27,528 nucleotides of DNA from Nanobdellota archaeon (GCA_002687775.1 NZBF01000011.1:1-27528), one strand, 5' to 3'; positions 6,600 through 14,057 are shown, numbered from the stretch's first letter. Notes: generated from the sequence alone by a model not told the origin. A program made the numbers and translations.

Positions 6600-8999
6600 A
6601 TGTCATTAACAGCACAAGAGAAATTGAAACTGAAGAGATTAATCAAAGAGTTACGTAGCCAGAAGGCTCTTCATACAGAATTTGTGACAGTTTTTATCCC
6701 TGCAGGTTACGAAATTACAAAAATAATTCAACATTTAGCTGAAGAGCAAGGAACTGCTTCTAACATTAAATCCGCCTCAACCAGAAAAAATGTACAATCA
6801 GCTTTGGAAAAAATGATTCAACATCTCAGACTGTTCAAAAAGACACCTGAAAATGGTCTAGCTGTTTTCTCAGGGAACGTTGCGTCCACTGAAGGAAAGC
6901 AAGATATGAAAGTGTGGAGTATTGAACCGCCAATTCCACTTAACACGCGGATTTATCGTTGTGATAAACATTTCGTAACTGATTTACTTGAAGAAATGAT
7001 GGTTGAACATCAAGTGTACGGCTTAGTTGTATTAGACAGAAGAGATGCAACAATTGCGTTACTGAAAGGAAAAACTATCGTTCCATTACAAAAAACACAT
7101 TCTGAAGTTCCTGGAAAGATAAAGGCTGGTGGTCAGTGCTGTGTTCCAGCAACGTTAATCCAATCATGTGATGGTGAAATCCTCCAGATAAAAAATTCCC
7201 ATAATCCATACGTACTAGCGAGTATGGCTATGGATAATTTTTCACTAACGGATTCCCCAATAACTGACAAATGGGATGTAACGAAGTCTCAAGTTCACAA
7301 GATTGTTACTAAATATCCTCGTCTCGAAGTTCAAACATCAAAAGACCACGTTTTCTTTGTATACACAAACGATGGTATCCAAGAAAAGTCAGCAGAAGAA
7401 CTCAAGGAAGGCGATTTCTTAATTATGCCAGAAGTAATCGATGTCAAAGGGAAAGTTCAATTATTGCAATCGGAAAAATACAAAACCTCTCGGACCAAAG
7501 CGATTAATCTTCCAAAAGAAATAGACCAAGAATTTGCACAATTTCTCGGTTATTTTGTAGGGGATGGTTCTATCGAAACAGATCGAATTACTCTCTTTGA
7601 ACAAGACAAAGATGTTGCTCTTCATTACAAAGAAAAATACGATAAATATTTTGAAATAAACAGTAGTTACAGATTTAGAGAAAGGAAGAATTATCATCAA
7701 TTACGATTTACCAGCAGGCCATTGGTAAGACTTATTCGCGAAGAATTTCCCGCAATCAAGAAAGCGAGAGACACGTTGATTCCTGACAAAATACTGAAAT
7801 CACCTAACAACATTTTAGCTGCTTTCATACGTGGATTTTTTGATGCAGAGGGTTACGTTTCAGTGCGAAAACAAGTCGCTTTCGGCATCAATAACAAATT
7901 GTTAGCGCAGCAAATTCAAATGGCTCTTCTGAGATTTAGTATCATTTCATCATTACATGAATATGATAACAGAAGAAATCCTTACAGCAATAATCATCGA
8001 TTTACTATTGATATAACTGAAAAGCAATCGTTGGAACTATTTAGGAAATTCATTGGATTTTCTTGCCAGAAGAAATCAGCAAAATTAGATTTCGCAATTG
8101 AAAACAAGACAACGAAAAGTAATGTTCGCCAGTTAATCGTTCCCGGAAGCGAAATTAGAAAAATCATTGAAGGTGCTGGTTACAATATTCAAGCGTTTCC
8201 TAAGACAACGAACTTTTTCAGAAATGAACGGATGATGAGTAAAGAAGTATTCAAGAATTCGATTTTATCTTACGCAAAAGATCAGAAACTCCATGATCAA
8301 TTAGAACCCATTGTTCACTATCCGTTCTTACCTGTAAAAATTAAATCCATAGAGATTACTGAGGAAGCAACAGCAATGGTTGACATTTCTGTCAAGAATC
8401 AAAACTTCATTGCAAACGGAGTTATTGTCCATAATTCCGCCCAGAGATTTGCCAGAATCAGAGAAGGTGCGTACAAAGATCATTTCAAAAAAATTGCTGA
8501 ATATATGAAAAATCAATTCCTTCCATTAGGGAATGATTTGAAAGGAATCATTCTTGGCGGCCCTGGTACGACTGTCAATGAATTTCTGCAGAAAGATTAT
8601 TTGACTGGTGATATTAAAAAGAAAATTATTGGACACAAAGATTTATCGTACACTGGCGAATTTGGCTTGCAAGAATTACTGGACAAATCTTCAGATTTAC
8701 TTGCTGAGGAAGAAATTGCTCGAGAGAAAAAGATCATGCAAGAATTCTTTGATTTGTTAAATAAAAAACCCAGAAAAGTTACCTATGGAGAGAAAGAAAC
8801 CATCAAAGCATTGGATATGAACGCTGTTGACAAATTATTACTTTCTGAATCTTTGGAGGAAGATACAATTATCGATCTTGAAGAAAAAGCTGAGAAAGGT
8901 GGAGCGAAAGTAATTATCATTTCTACTGAAACGCGTGAGGGCGTTCAATTGAAAGATTTAGGGAAAATTGCAGCGATGTTACGGTTTGAGTTAGAATGA
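6600..8999 (+). CDS. prf1: Peptide chain release factor aRF1 containing an intein
   Basis: 799 codons: 366 residues of aRF1 plus a 433-residue intein. aRF1 recognises all three stop codons and triggers peptide release. The N-domain has NIKS at 55-58 and the YxCxxxF motif as YRCDKHF (119-125), both used in stop-codon reading. The middle domain has GGQ at 177-179, after which the intein begins (Cys180); the extein resumes with SAQRFARIREGAYKDHF at 613, exactly the sequence that follows GGQ in uninterrupted aRF1. The C-domain follows to residue 799. The mature protein is somewhat shorter than the roughly 400 residues usual in archaea. A TATA box at 6569-6576 lies 27 bases before the ATG. The stop overlaps the next ATG (ATGA). 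Confidence 0.95.
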   Translation: MSLTAQEKLKLKRLIKELRSQKALHTEFVTVFIPAGYEITKIIQHLAEEQGTASNIKSASTRKNVQSALEKMIQHLRLFKKTPENGLAVFSGNVASTEGKQDMKVWSIEPPIPLNTRIYRCDKHFVTDLLEEMMVEHQVYGLVVLDRRDATIALLKGKTIVPLQKTHSEVPGKIKAGGQCCVPATLIQSCDGEILQIKNSHNPYVLASMAMDNFSLTDSPITDKWDVTKSQVHKIVTKYPRLEVQTSKDHVFFVYTNDGIQEKSAEELKEGDFLIMPEVIDVKGKVQLLQSEKYKTSRTKAINLPKEIDQEFAQFLGYFVGDGSIETDRITLFEQDKDVALHYKEKYDKYFEINSSYRFRERKNYHQLRFTSRPLVRLIREEFPAIKKARDTLIPDKILKSPNNILAAFIRGFFDAEGYVSVRKQVAFGINNKLLAQQIQMALLRFSIISSLHEYDNRRNPYSNNHRFTIDITEKQSLELFRKFIGFSCQKKSAKLDFAIENKTTKSNVRQLIVPGSEIRKIIEGAGYNIQAFPKTTNFFRNERMMSKEVFKNSILSYAKDQKLHDQLEPIVHYPFLPVKIKSIEITEEATAMVDISVKNQNFIANGVIVHNSAQRFARIREGAYKDHFKKIAEYMKNQFLPLGNDLKGIILGGPGTTVNEFLQKDYLTGDIKKKIIGHKDLSYTGEFGLQELLDKSSDLLAEEEIAREKKIMQEFFDLLNKKPRKVTYGEKETIKALDMNAVDKLLLSESLEEDTIIDLEEKAEKGGAKVIIISTETREGVQLKDLGKIAAMLRFELE
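7137..8435 (+). mobile_element. aRF1 intein with LAGLIDADG homing endonuclease domain
   Basis: In-frame insertion of 433 codons (Cys180 to Asn612 of the precursor). Block A is CCVPATLIQ with Cys1; block B has the His of TSKDH (His250); the C-terminus is VIVHN followed by Ser+1, giving the normal His-Asn pair and a Ser nucleophile. Two dodecapeptide motifs, LGYFVGDGS (316-324) and FIRGFFDAEGYV (409-420), keep their acidic residues (Asp322, Asp415 or Glu417), so the endonuclease may be active. All splicing residues are present, so splicing should work. The insertion separates the catalytic GGQ from SAQ. Confidence 0.95.
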
Positions 9000-9694
9000 A
9001 CTTAATTCAGCAATCGTACCACAGATTATTCCCCGATAAATTATTTCCTTACCAATCCTTCTTAAATTACAATAAAAAACTCGGTGATTTTAACGCAAAC
9101 ATTCGATTAAAGCATCAAGTTCTTGAAATCAGAATGAACTCCAAATGGAAAGATATTGATGATGAAATTAAAATTGGGTTAATTCAACATTTACTTCTTA
9201 AGATTTTGAAAAACAAACAAACAACAAGCAACATTGAATTATATCATTCATTTGTGAAAAACATTCCAGTATTAACACCTAAAAATAACATTGACGGGCA
9301 GCTTTTAGATTCTTTTTCAAGAGTCAATGAACAATTACTTTCTGGACAACTAGAATTACCAAACTTGCAATGGGGTCAAGAAACATTCAGAAAATTAGCT
9401 CATTACAATTACCATAACGATACCATTACTATGTCCTCGTTGTTTAAAGACGCATCAAACGAAATCATTGATTACATCATGTACCATGAAATGTTGCATA
9501 AACATTTACAATTTACTTCAAAGAATGGTCGTAGTTCGTATCATACTCCTCAATTTAAAAGAATGGAACGAATGTATCCGAACCATAGTTTGATTGAAAA
9601 GAGGATTACTGGAATTGTGAGACAAAAGAAAGGTATGACGAAAAGAAGGCCAAAGCAGAAGACTTGGTTACAATCATTTCTCCGTAAGATTTAA
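8996..9694 (+). CDS. SprT/YgjP-like zinc metalloprotease-like protein
   Basis: 232 residues. The motif HEMLHKH (His164, Glu165, His168) is a HExxH zinc site, preceded by a strand-like segment with ITMSSLF and followed by a small polar region with YHTPQFKRMERMYP. The pattern (I-x-x-S-x-x-L, about 20 residues, HE-x-x-H, then H-x-x-x-F) is that of SprT-like/YgjP-type peptidases; the likely third ligand is the His of YHTPQF. The N-terminal half is unrecognised and the C-terminal 25 residues are very basic, as in a nucleic-acid-binding tail. No membrane helix. The ATG overlaps the aRF1 stop by 4 bases, so it is co-translated with the release factor; substrate unknown. Confidence 0.75.
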   Translation: MNLIQQSYHRLFPDKLFPYQSFLNYNKKLGDFNANIRLKHQVLEIRMNSKWKDIDDEIKIGLIQHLLLKILKNKQTTSNIELYHSFVKNIPVLTPKNNIDGQLLDSFSRVNEQLLSGQLELPNLQWGQETFRKLAHYNYHNDTITMSSLFKDASNEIIDYIMYHEMLHKHLQFTSKNGRSSYHTPQFKRMERMYPNHSLIEKRITGIVRQKKGMTKRRPKQKTWLQSFLRKI

Positions 9695-9696
9695 AA
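9689..9696 (+). promoter_or_regulatory. TATA-like element of the aIF5A-eL40 operon
   Basis: ATTTAAAA centred 28 bases before the ATG at 9721, overlapping the end of the protease gene. Confidence 0.6.
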
Positions 9697-9720
9697 ACAA
9701 CTACCCAAAACACAGTTATT

Positions 9721-10116
9721 ATGTATGAAAAGAAGTTAGCAAGTGTTATCAGCCTTAAGAAAGGCGATACACTCATTATTGACAATTCACCGTGTAAGGT
9801 CACTGGAGTTCAAGTTTCCAGACCAGGAAAACACGGTCACGCGAAAGTGAGATTGGAAGGTGTCGGCATCTTTGATCAAAAGAAGAGAATCATTGTCATG
9901 CCAGGGCATGATAAAATCGAAGTGCCTGTTGTTGAAAAAAAGAATGCGCAAGTGTTATCAGTTTCAGGTAACACGGCAACGGTGATGGACATGGAAAGTT
10001 ATGAAACATTTGAGATGGATATCCCTGCTGAATTTAAAGCAGATGTTCACGATAATGTTGAAGTCCTGTATTGGGAAATTATGGGACAAAAAATGATTAG
10101 ACAAGTTAAGAGTTAA
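9721..10116 (+). CDS. eif5a: Translation factor aIF5A (hypusine-containing)
   Basis: 131 residues, the normal archaeal length. The loop RPGKHGHAK carries Lys37, the position converted to hypusine by deoxyhypusine synthase in this family. An N-terminal SH3-like barrel is followed by a C-terminal OB fold from about residue 70. aIF5A rescues stalled ribosomes and also assists termination, which makes its place directly behind aRF1 sensible. A TATA-like element at 9689-9696 is centred 28 bases before the ATG. The eL40 gene follows after one base, so both are on one mRNA. Confidence 0.96.
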   Translation: MYEKKLASVISLKKGDTLIIDNSPCKVTGVQVSRPGKHGHAKVRLEGVGIFDQKKRIIVMPGHDKIEVPVVEKKNAQVLSVSGNTATVMDMESYETFEMDIPAEFKADVHDNVEVLYWEIMGQKMIRQVKS

Positions 10117-10117
10117 C

Positions 10118-10279
10118 ATGGTCAAATTCGACGAAGCGCAAGAACGAATGTTCAAAAACATTTTCGTTTGTAAACAATGTAAAGCTAAAGTTCGCGTATC
10201 TAGTTTGAAAGTTTCTCAAGGAAAAGCCAATTGCCGTAAATGTAAGTCGCAAAAGTTACGACCTAAGAGAAAGAAGTAA
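10118..10279 (+). CDS. rpl40e: Large-subunit ribosomal protein eL40
   Basis: A 53-codon gene. The product is very basic, with a four-cysteine zinc ribbon made of CKQC (18-21) and CRKC (39-42), and ends in KLRPKRKK, matching archaeal eL40 (C-x2-C, then CRKC-x-x-x-x-LRPK). The ATG lies one base after the aIF5A stop. The pairing of translation genes and shared transcript support the call. Its stop lies one base from the stop of the converging gene on the minus strand. Confidence 0.93.
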   Translation: MVKFDEAQERMFKNIFVCKQCKAKVRVSSLKVSQGKANCRKCKSQKLRPKRKK

Positions 10280-10280
10280 A

Positions 10281-10553
10281 CTACCGAGCATATAATTCTG
10301 TCAATTTGTACGTTTCTTCTGGCAACTTTGATTGTGCATACTTCAAAAGATCTTCATATTGTCTACTCAAACATTTTGGATACTTCTCTTTTACTCCTCT
10401 TGCACCGCCGATGTTCACTCCAATGGAAAAAATCAAGTCTCCCTCTGGTCTTGTAGAGTCTTCGGAAACAAAGTCTCTTATGGAATCTTCAGCACTTCTC
10501 ACAAAAAATCTGAACCATCCACCAGCGTTCAATAATGCACATTTATCGGTCAT
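10281..10553 (-). CDS. Uncharacterised 90-residue protein
   Basis: A small soluble protein. An ATG exists at 10574, but a TATA box at 10576-10583 would then overlap the start, while it lies exactly 26 bases before ATG 10553; I therefore choose the start MTDKCALLN. The central part has a hydrophobic strand with a glycine-rich turn (FSIGVNIGGARGVKEKYP), and the C-terminal third is helical with many Lys/Glu/Tyr. No family recognised. A competing open frame on the plus strand covers the same bases but has no promoter or recognisable protein. Confidence 0.6.
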   Translation of the reverse strand: MTDKCALLNAGGWFRFFVRSAEDSIRDFVSEDSTRPEGDLIFSIGVNIGGARGVKEKYPKCLSRQYEDLLKYAQSKLPEETYKLTELYAR

Positions 10554-10575
10554 GAAAAAGATAAGCATTTTCATC

Positions 10576-10583
10576 TTTAAATA
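10576..10583 (-). promoter_or_regulatory. TATA box deciding the start of the small gene at 10281-10553
   Basis: TATTTAAA on the minus strand, centred 26 bases before ATG 10553, but touching the alternative ATG 10574. Confidence 0.6.
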
Positions 10584-10611
10584 TTTTATTCAATTATTCA
10601 TCACCGCAACA

Positions 10612-10619
10612 CATAAATA
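10612..10619 (+). promoter_or_regulatory. TATA box of the site-2 protease gene
   Basis: CATAAATA centred 25 bases before the ATG at 10641. Confidence 0.55.
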
Positions 10620-10640
10620 CCCTCCAATTTTTCTTAACAC

Positions 10641-11816
10641 ATGCTCGAATTTTTGATAAAGTTCAAATGGATAATTGGTTTCTACCTTGTTATTGCTATT
10701 TTACTGTACATCAAGAGAAAACGTATTGACGTTCAAGCAAAAATTATCTTCTTGTACCGAATGTCATTCGGTCTGAAATTCATTGAAAAGATTTCCAAAA
10801 AATACAGGGAATGGGTACGGTTATGCGGTTACATTGGAGTTGGTGCTGGTTATGTTGGATTAGTCATAATCTCCTACTCGTTAATAAAAAATCTCATTGT
10901 TTTGTTCACACAACCCACTGCGCAATCAGGAGTTTCTTTAGTACTACCTGGGATTTCAGTTCCAGGTTTAGGTGTGCTCCCATTCTGGTACTGGATTCTA
11001 GCCATTTTCTTGATTGCACTTATACACGAATTTTCTCATGGAATTGTCGCACGAGCTCATGATATCAAAGTAAAGAACACTGGCTTAGTTCTCTTCGGTC
11101 CAATCATCGGTGCGTTTGTTGAACCTGATGAACAGCAAATGAGAAAACAGTCCGATATCACTCAATATTCAGTTTTGGCAGCAGGATCTTTCTCAAACAT
11201 TTTAATGGCAGTAGTTTCCATTCTACTTTTAACGTGGGTACTCCTTCCAATTCAAGCAACCATGGTTGAACCAGTTGGATTTACATTCCATGAATATTAC
11301 GGTGAAGATTTCGCTTTTGAACAGGCAGGTATTGAACCGGGAACGATTATTACTGGAATTAACGGTGAGTCCACCACTAATTTCAGACCATTTGGTGACG
11401 TTCTTCAATGTACTAAACCTGGTGAAGAAATATCATTATCGACAACATCTGGAGATGTTCCTCTTACCTTAGGTAAAGATCCGACGGATGAGAGCAAATC
11501 GTTCCTAGGGATTCAAACAATTGAGAATGAAGTAAAAGTTAAGGAACAATATGAGGGCGGTCTACTTGGGGTGTTCTACGCTGCTTTAGTTTGGCTTATT
11601 GGATTTTTGAGATGGCTCTTCCTACTAAGTTTAGGAATAGGACTTTTCAACTTACTTCCATTACCAATCGTTGATGGTGGTCGAATGGTTCAAGTTGCGT
11701 TACATAAGCTTTCTGGAACTGATAAAGGAGAAAGACAATATCGTATGCTAGCTTTAGTAACATTAATGGTATTACTGTTAAATCTATTTTATCCACTTAT
11801 AGCTAAAATATTCTAA
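10641..11816 (+). CDS. Site-2 protease family membrane metalloprotease (M50)
   Basis: 391 residues. The zinc site is HEFSH (His129, Glu130, His133) inside a membrane helix, and the third ligand is Asp345 in LPLPIVDGGRMVQ, the NPxPxLDGG-type motif of family M50. Between them, roughly residues 215-290, lies a PDZ-like domain, including EQAGIEPGTIITGINGEST. Hydrophobic helices at about 9-25, 75-92, 115-140, 175-205, 315-345 and 370-390. Such proteases cut transmembrane segments of regulators or clear signal peptides; no partner substrate is seen nearby. A TATA box at 10612-10619 lies 25 bases before the ATG. Confidence 0.93.
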   Translation: MLEFLIKFKWIIGFYLVIAILLYIKRKRIDVQAKIIFLYRMSFGLKFIEKISKKYREWVRLCGYIGVGAGYVGLVIISYSLIKNLIVLFTQPTAQSGVSLVLPGISVPGLGVLPFWYWILAIFLIALIHEFSHGIVARAHDIKVKNTGLVLFGPIIGAFVEPDEQQMRKQSDITQYSVLAAGSFSNILMAVVSILLLTWVLLPIQATMVEPVGFTFHEYYGEDFAFEQAGIEPGTIITGINGESTTNFRPFGDVLQCTKPGEEISLSTTSGDVPLTLGKDPTDESKSFLGIQTIENEVKVKEQYEGGLLGVFYAALVWLIGFLRWLFLLSLGIGLFNLLPLPIVDGGRMVQVALHKLSGTDKGERQYRMLALVTLMVLLLNLFYPLIAKIF

Positions 11817-11819
11817 AGA

Positions 11820-11827
11820 TTTTTATA
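11820..11827 (+). promoter_or_regulatory. TATA box of the FNR-like gene
   Basis: TTTTTATA centred 25 bases before the ATG at 11849. Confidence 0.6.
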
Positions 11828-11848
11828 GAATTGCACTAAGATTCACGT

Positions 11849-12523
11849 ATGAAATACCGAGTACAGAAAGTTATCAAAGAAACTCCCAGCACAGTAACTC
11901 TAGTGTTAGCTGGCCCGAAAGTAGATTTTCTTCCCGGTCAGTTTATGATGGTCACCTGTTCACCGAAGGGGCAACCAGTAAAAAGAGCTTTTTCACTTGC
12001 TGCTTCTCCTTTAAGAAATCAATTGGAATTATGTATCAAAGCAACTCCCGATGGTTTCGTCAGCCCCTACCTTTGTAATGTAAAAGAAGGAGCTGAACTT
12101 GAACTTGCTGGTCCTTACGGACGATTTACTTTTGTTGAAGGAGTTTCCAATCACGTAATATTTATTGGAGCTGGTTCAGGCATTGCACCCTTAAGAAGCA
12201 TGATGCAATATATTGAAAATAAAAAGTTAGATATTAACGTTGATTTATTCTACTCAAACAAAACAGAAAAAGACATTATTTACAGAAAAGATTTCGAGGA
12301 ATGGCAAGGTCACAAAAGAGGATTATTTCTTACATTAACACAAGAAGAATGGACAGGAAAGACAGGAAGGTTTGATTTAGCATTTTTCAAAGAAAATATC
12401 TCTAATTTATCAAAACCTCTGTATTACTTATGCGGTCCTTTACAATTTGTGAGAGCAATGCGAGAGCAATTGCTTGAAGGTGGCGCAAAGAAAGATTGGA
12501 TTAAAATGGAAGTGTATGAATGA
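11849..12523 (+). CDS. FAD/NAD(P)-binding oxidoreductase of the ferredoxin-NADP reductase family
   Basis: 224 residues with the two-domain FNR layout. The FAD domain has RAFSLAAS (the RxxS FAD-binding motif, about 46-53) and GPYGRFTF; the NAD(P) domain has IGAGSGIAPLRSMM (about 110-123) and the terminal CGP motif. It resembles PyrK, the electron-transfer subunit of dihydroorotate dehydrogenase, but lacks the C-terminal cysteine cluster for the [2Fe-2S] centre and no pyrD lies nearby, so I call it only a family member. The TATA box at 11820-11827 is centred 25 bases before the ATG. Electron partner unknown. Confidence 0.88.
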   Translation: MKYRVQKVIKETPSTVTLVLAGPKVDFLPGQFMMVTCSPKGQPVKRAFSLAASPLRNQLELCIKATPDGFVSPYLCNVKEGAELELAGPYGRFTFVEGVSNHVIFIGAGSGIAPLRSMMQYIENKKLDINVDLFYSNKTEKDIIYRKDFEEWQGHKRGLFLTLTQEEWTGKTGRFDLAFFKENISNLSKPLYYLCGPLQFVRAMREQLLEGGAKKDWIKMEVYE

Positions 12524-12838
12524 TTATTTCTTCCTAAAGAACTCTTTAACTCTACCATCACCTTTAGCACTTCCCAATCGACCAAGTGAATAATAAATCT
12601 TCTCAGCTTTATCTCCCCAAGAATAATCACCTTTTTCCATTTTAATTTTACTCACTTTCAATTCATCCAATTGAACACCTTTTCTCAAATGATAATATAC
12701 ACTTCGTTGTGAAACTTTAGGAAAAATGGAATTATAAGCCTTCGCTATTTGGTAACCATACCCTTTCCCTAAATGATGTACTATTTCAAGAACGTTATTC
12801 CTAATTTCTGACTTAACCGGTCTTCCCCTTTTCTTCAT
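12524..12838 (-). CDS. Winged-helix DNA-binding protein
   Basis: 104 residues. It begins with MKKRGRPVKSEIR, an AT-hook-like basic arm, followed by a helix-turn-helix whose second half includes FPKVSQRSVYYHLRKG, and ends with KGDYSWGDKAEKIYYSLG, a pattern I know from a small conserved archaeal family of unknown targets. No ligand domain, so probably a structural or promoter-binding regulator. It is transcribed divergently from the Lrp-like gene, with a TATA box at 12859-12866 placed 25 bases before its ATG, so it could regulate that divergent pair; this is inference. It ends immediately next to the converging oxidoreductase gene. Confidence 0.8.
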   Translation of the reverse strand: MKKRGRPVKSEIRNNVLEIVHHLGKGYGYQIAKAYNSIFPKVSQRSVYYHLRKGVQLDELKVSKIKMEKGDYSWGDKAEKIYYSLGRLGSAKGDGRVKEFFRKK

Positions 12839-12858
12839 AACTTAAGAAAGTCCCACTG

Positions 12859-12866
12859 ATTTATAT
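12859..12866 (-). promoter_or_regulatory. TATA box of the winged-helix gene
   Basis: ATATAAAT on the minus strand, centred 25 bases before ATG 12838; 18 bases from the TATA element of the divergent gene, so the two promoters share one short region. Confidence 0.65.
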
Positions 12867-12883
12867 GTTTACCCTTTAACAAA

Positions 12884-12922
12884 TTTTAAATACTTCAAAC
12901 CTATGGAATGTCTTGGTGGTGA
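12884..12922 (+). promoter_or_regulatory. TATA box and ribosome binding site of the RAM-domain/rnp4 operon
   Basis: TTTTAAAT at 12884-12891 predicts a transcription start near 12913; GGTGGTGA at 12915-12922 then sits 4 bases before ATG 12927. Together they favour that start over ATG 12903. Confidence 0.65.
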
Positions 12923-12926
12923 AAAA

Positions 12927-13157
12927 ATGAGAGCTTATGTCTTAGTATCGTTAAAAGAGTGTGATGAAAAAATGATTGTAGATGATTTAAAGAGCTTGCC
13001 TGGGGTAACAAATGCATATATTCTATTTGGTGAGTGGGATGTATTAGCTGAAGTGGACGCAACTGACCCTGAACAATTAGGAACATTTATTATGGATAAC
13101 ATACGTTCTCGTGAAGAAGTCAAATTAACGAGTAGTTTGATTGTAGCCGCGAGATGA
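12927..13157 (+). CDS. Stand-alone Lrp/AsnC ligand-binding (RAM) domain protein
   Basis: 76 residues forming only the alpha/beta RAM domain of Lrp/AsnC regulators: MRAYVLVSLKECDE, then VTNAYILFGEWDVLAEVD, the usual strand-helix-strand core in which small molecules such as amino acids bind. There is no DNA-binding domain, so it probably modulates a partner. An in-frame ATG exists at 12903, but GGTGGTGA at 12915-12922 is a clear ribosome binding site 4 bases before ATG 12927, and the shorter form matches the family start. The stop overlaps the Rnp4 ATG as ATGA, so the two are translated together. Confidence 0.85.
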   Translation: MRAYVLVSLKECDEKMIVDDLKSLPGVTNAYILFGEWDVLAEVDATDPEQLGTFIMDNIRSREEVKLTSSLIVAAR

Positions 13158-13465
13158 AAAATTCAGTTCAAAAACAGAAAGATATTGCTAGAAAGCGTAT
13201 CAAAGAATTATTTCTCCAAGCTAGTAAAGTCTTCAAGGAAGATCAAAAGCTAGCCCATCGATATGTAACTTTGGCAAGGAAATTATCCATGAAAGCGCGT
13301 GTGCGTATGCCGAGGGAATATAAAAGACAGTTTTGTAAACATTGCTACAAATATTTAGTTTCAGGTACAAACGCCAGAATTCGTACTAAAGATGGTAAGG
13401 TAGTTATTTCATGTTTTGAATGTAAAAAGTTTACAAGAATTCCTATCACAAAATCTAAAAAATAA
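13154..13465 (+). CDS. rnp4: RNase P protein component 4 (Rpr2/Rpp21 type)
   Basis: 103 residues. A long basic N-terminal helical region is followed by a zinc ribbon with CKHC (Cys61, Cys64) and CFEC (Cys87, Cys90), with the family stretch of basic residues GTNARIRTKDGKVVISC between. Rnp4 is the archaeal counterpart of Rpp21 and joins the RNase P RNA and the other protein subunits for tRNA 5'-end maturation. It is encoded with the RAM-domain protein (4-base overlap), a pairing without an evident functional reason. It ends just before an A/T-rich convergence zone. Confidence 0.9.
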   Translation: MKNSVQKQKDIARKRIKELFLQASKVFKEDQKLAHRYVTLARKLSMKARVRMPREYKRQFCKHCYKYLVSGTNARIRTKDGKVVISCFECKKFTRIPITKSKK

Positions 13466-13490
13466 ATAGTAAAAAAAATAAAAAAATAGA
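13466..13490 (-). terminator. T-rich terminator of the TRAM gene
   Basis: Read on the minus strand this is TCTATTTTTTTATTTTTTTTA directly after the TRAM stop. Runs of T are the usual archaeal termination signal; there is no hairpin. Confidence 0.65.
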
Positions 13491-13496
13491 GCAAAA

Positions 13497-14057
13497 TTAC
13501 TGCTCTGGTTCTTCTTCTTCTGCCGGTTCTTCGGCTGGAGCTTCCTCTTCTGCAGGCGCTTCTTCTTCTGCTGGTTCTTCAGCTGGAGCCTCTTCTTCTG
13601 CAGGCGCTTCTTCTTCTGCTGGTTCTTCAGCTGGAGCTTCCTCTTCTGCAGGCGCTTCTTCCTCTGCCGGTTCTTCAGCTGGAGCCTCTTCCTCTGCTGG
13701 AGCCTCTTCTTCTGCTGGTTCTTCAGAAGGTTCCTCAGAATCTTCTTCAGTTGATTCGTCTTCACCGAAATCTTCGGATGGTTCTGCTTCTTCCGCAGGT
13801 TCAGCCTCAGGTTCGTCCATTTGTTGTTCATCCATAGGTTCGGCAGCAGGTGCAGCACCTTGGCCAGCTACTTCAGCAAATCCAACAGTCTTGAAGACTT
13901 TTGTGACTCGAATTCGTACTCGATCACCTTTTTGTGTGCCTGGTACAAAAAGCACAAAGTTGTTTACCTTCGCGATACCGTCGCCCTTTTCTCCAACGGC
14001 TTCGATCTCCACATCATATTCTTCTCCTTCCCTTACGGGTACATTTCTTCCATTCAT
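13497..14057 (-). CDS. TRAM-domain protein with a perfect acidic Glu/Ala/Pro repeat tail
   Basis: 186 residues. Residues about 8-66 form a TRAM RNA-binding domain (EYDVEIEAVGEKGDGIAKVNN, then FVPGTQKGDRVRIRVTKVF), as in small archaeal TRAM proteins thought to act as RNA chaperones. The rest, from about 70, is disordered and very acidic, and residues 118-181 are four exact copies of a 16-residue unit. A ribosome binding site (GTGAGGT, 14066-14072) lies 8 bases before the ATG, behind a TATA box at 14106-14113. The tail is the odd part: most small TRAM proteins end soon after the domain. Its role could be to keep the protein soluble or to tune RNA binding; this is inference. Confidence 0.88.
   Translation of the reverse strand: MNGRNVPVREGEEYDVEIEAVGEKGDGIAKVNNFVLFVPGTQKGDRVRIRVTKVFKTVGFAEVAGQGAAPAAEPMDEQQMDEPEAEPAEEAEPSEDFGEDESTEEDSEEPSEEPAEEEAPAEEEAPAEEPAEEEAPAEEEAPAEEPAEEEAPAEEEAPAEEPAEEEAPAEEEAPAEEPAEEEEPEQ
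13515..13706 (-). repeat. Four exact tandem copies of a 16-codon unit in the TRAM gene tail
   Basis: 192 bases, four 48-base units, each encoding EAPAEEEAPAEEPAEE without a single amino-acid change; DNA copies differ at a few synonymous positions (for example GCC/GCT and tcc/tct), so the array is not a very recent duplication of one unit. Flanking imperfect Glu-Glu-Pro units extend it. Confidence 0.95.

Noticed and set aside
10306..10656. Plus-strand open frame of 116 codons
   Set aside because: It runs antisense to the small gene at 10281-10553 and into the site-2 protease start; no promoter at the right distance and no protein-like pattern.
11849..12523. Firm assignment as PyrK
   Set aside because: The cysteine cluster for the iron-sulfur centre is missing and pyrD is not nearby.
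13500..13730. Possible CRISPR array because of regular 48-base units
   Set aside because: Units are directly adjacent without spacers and encode protein in frame.
13409..13858. Long Lys/Gln/Leu-rich open frame overlapping the TRAM gene
   Set aside because: It is the repeat of the TRAM tail read in another frame; no start signal and the low-complexity basic protein has no support.
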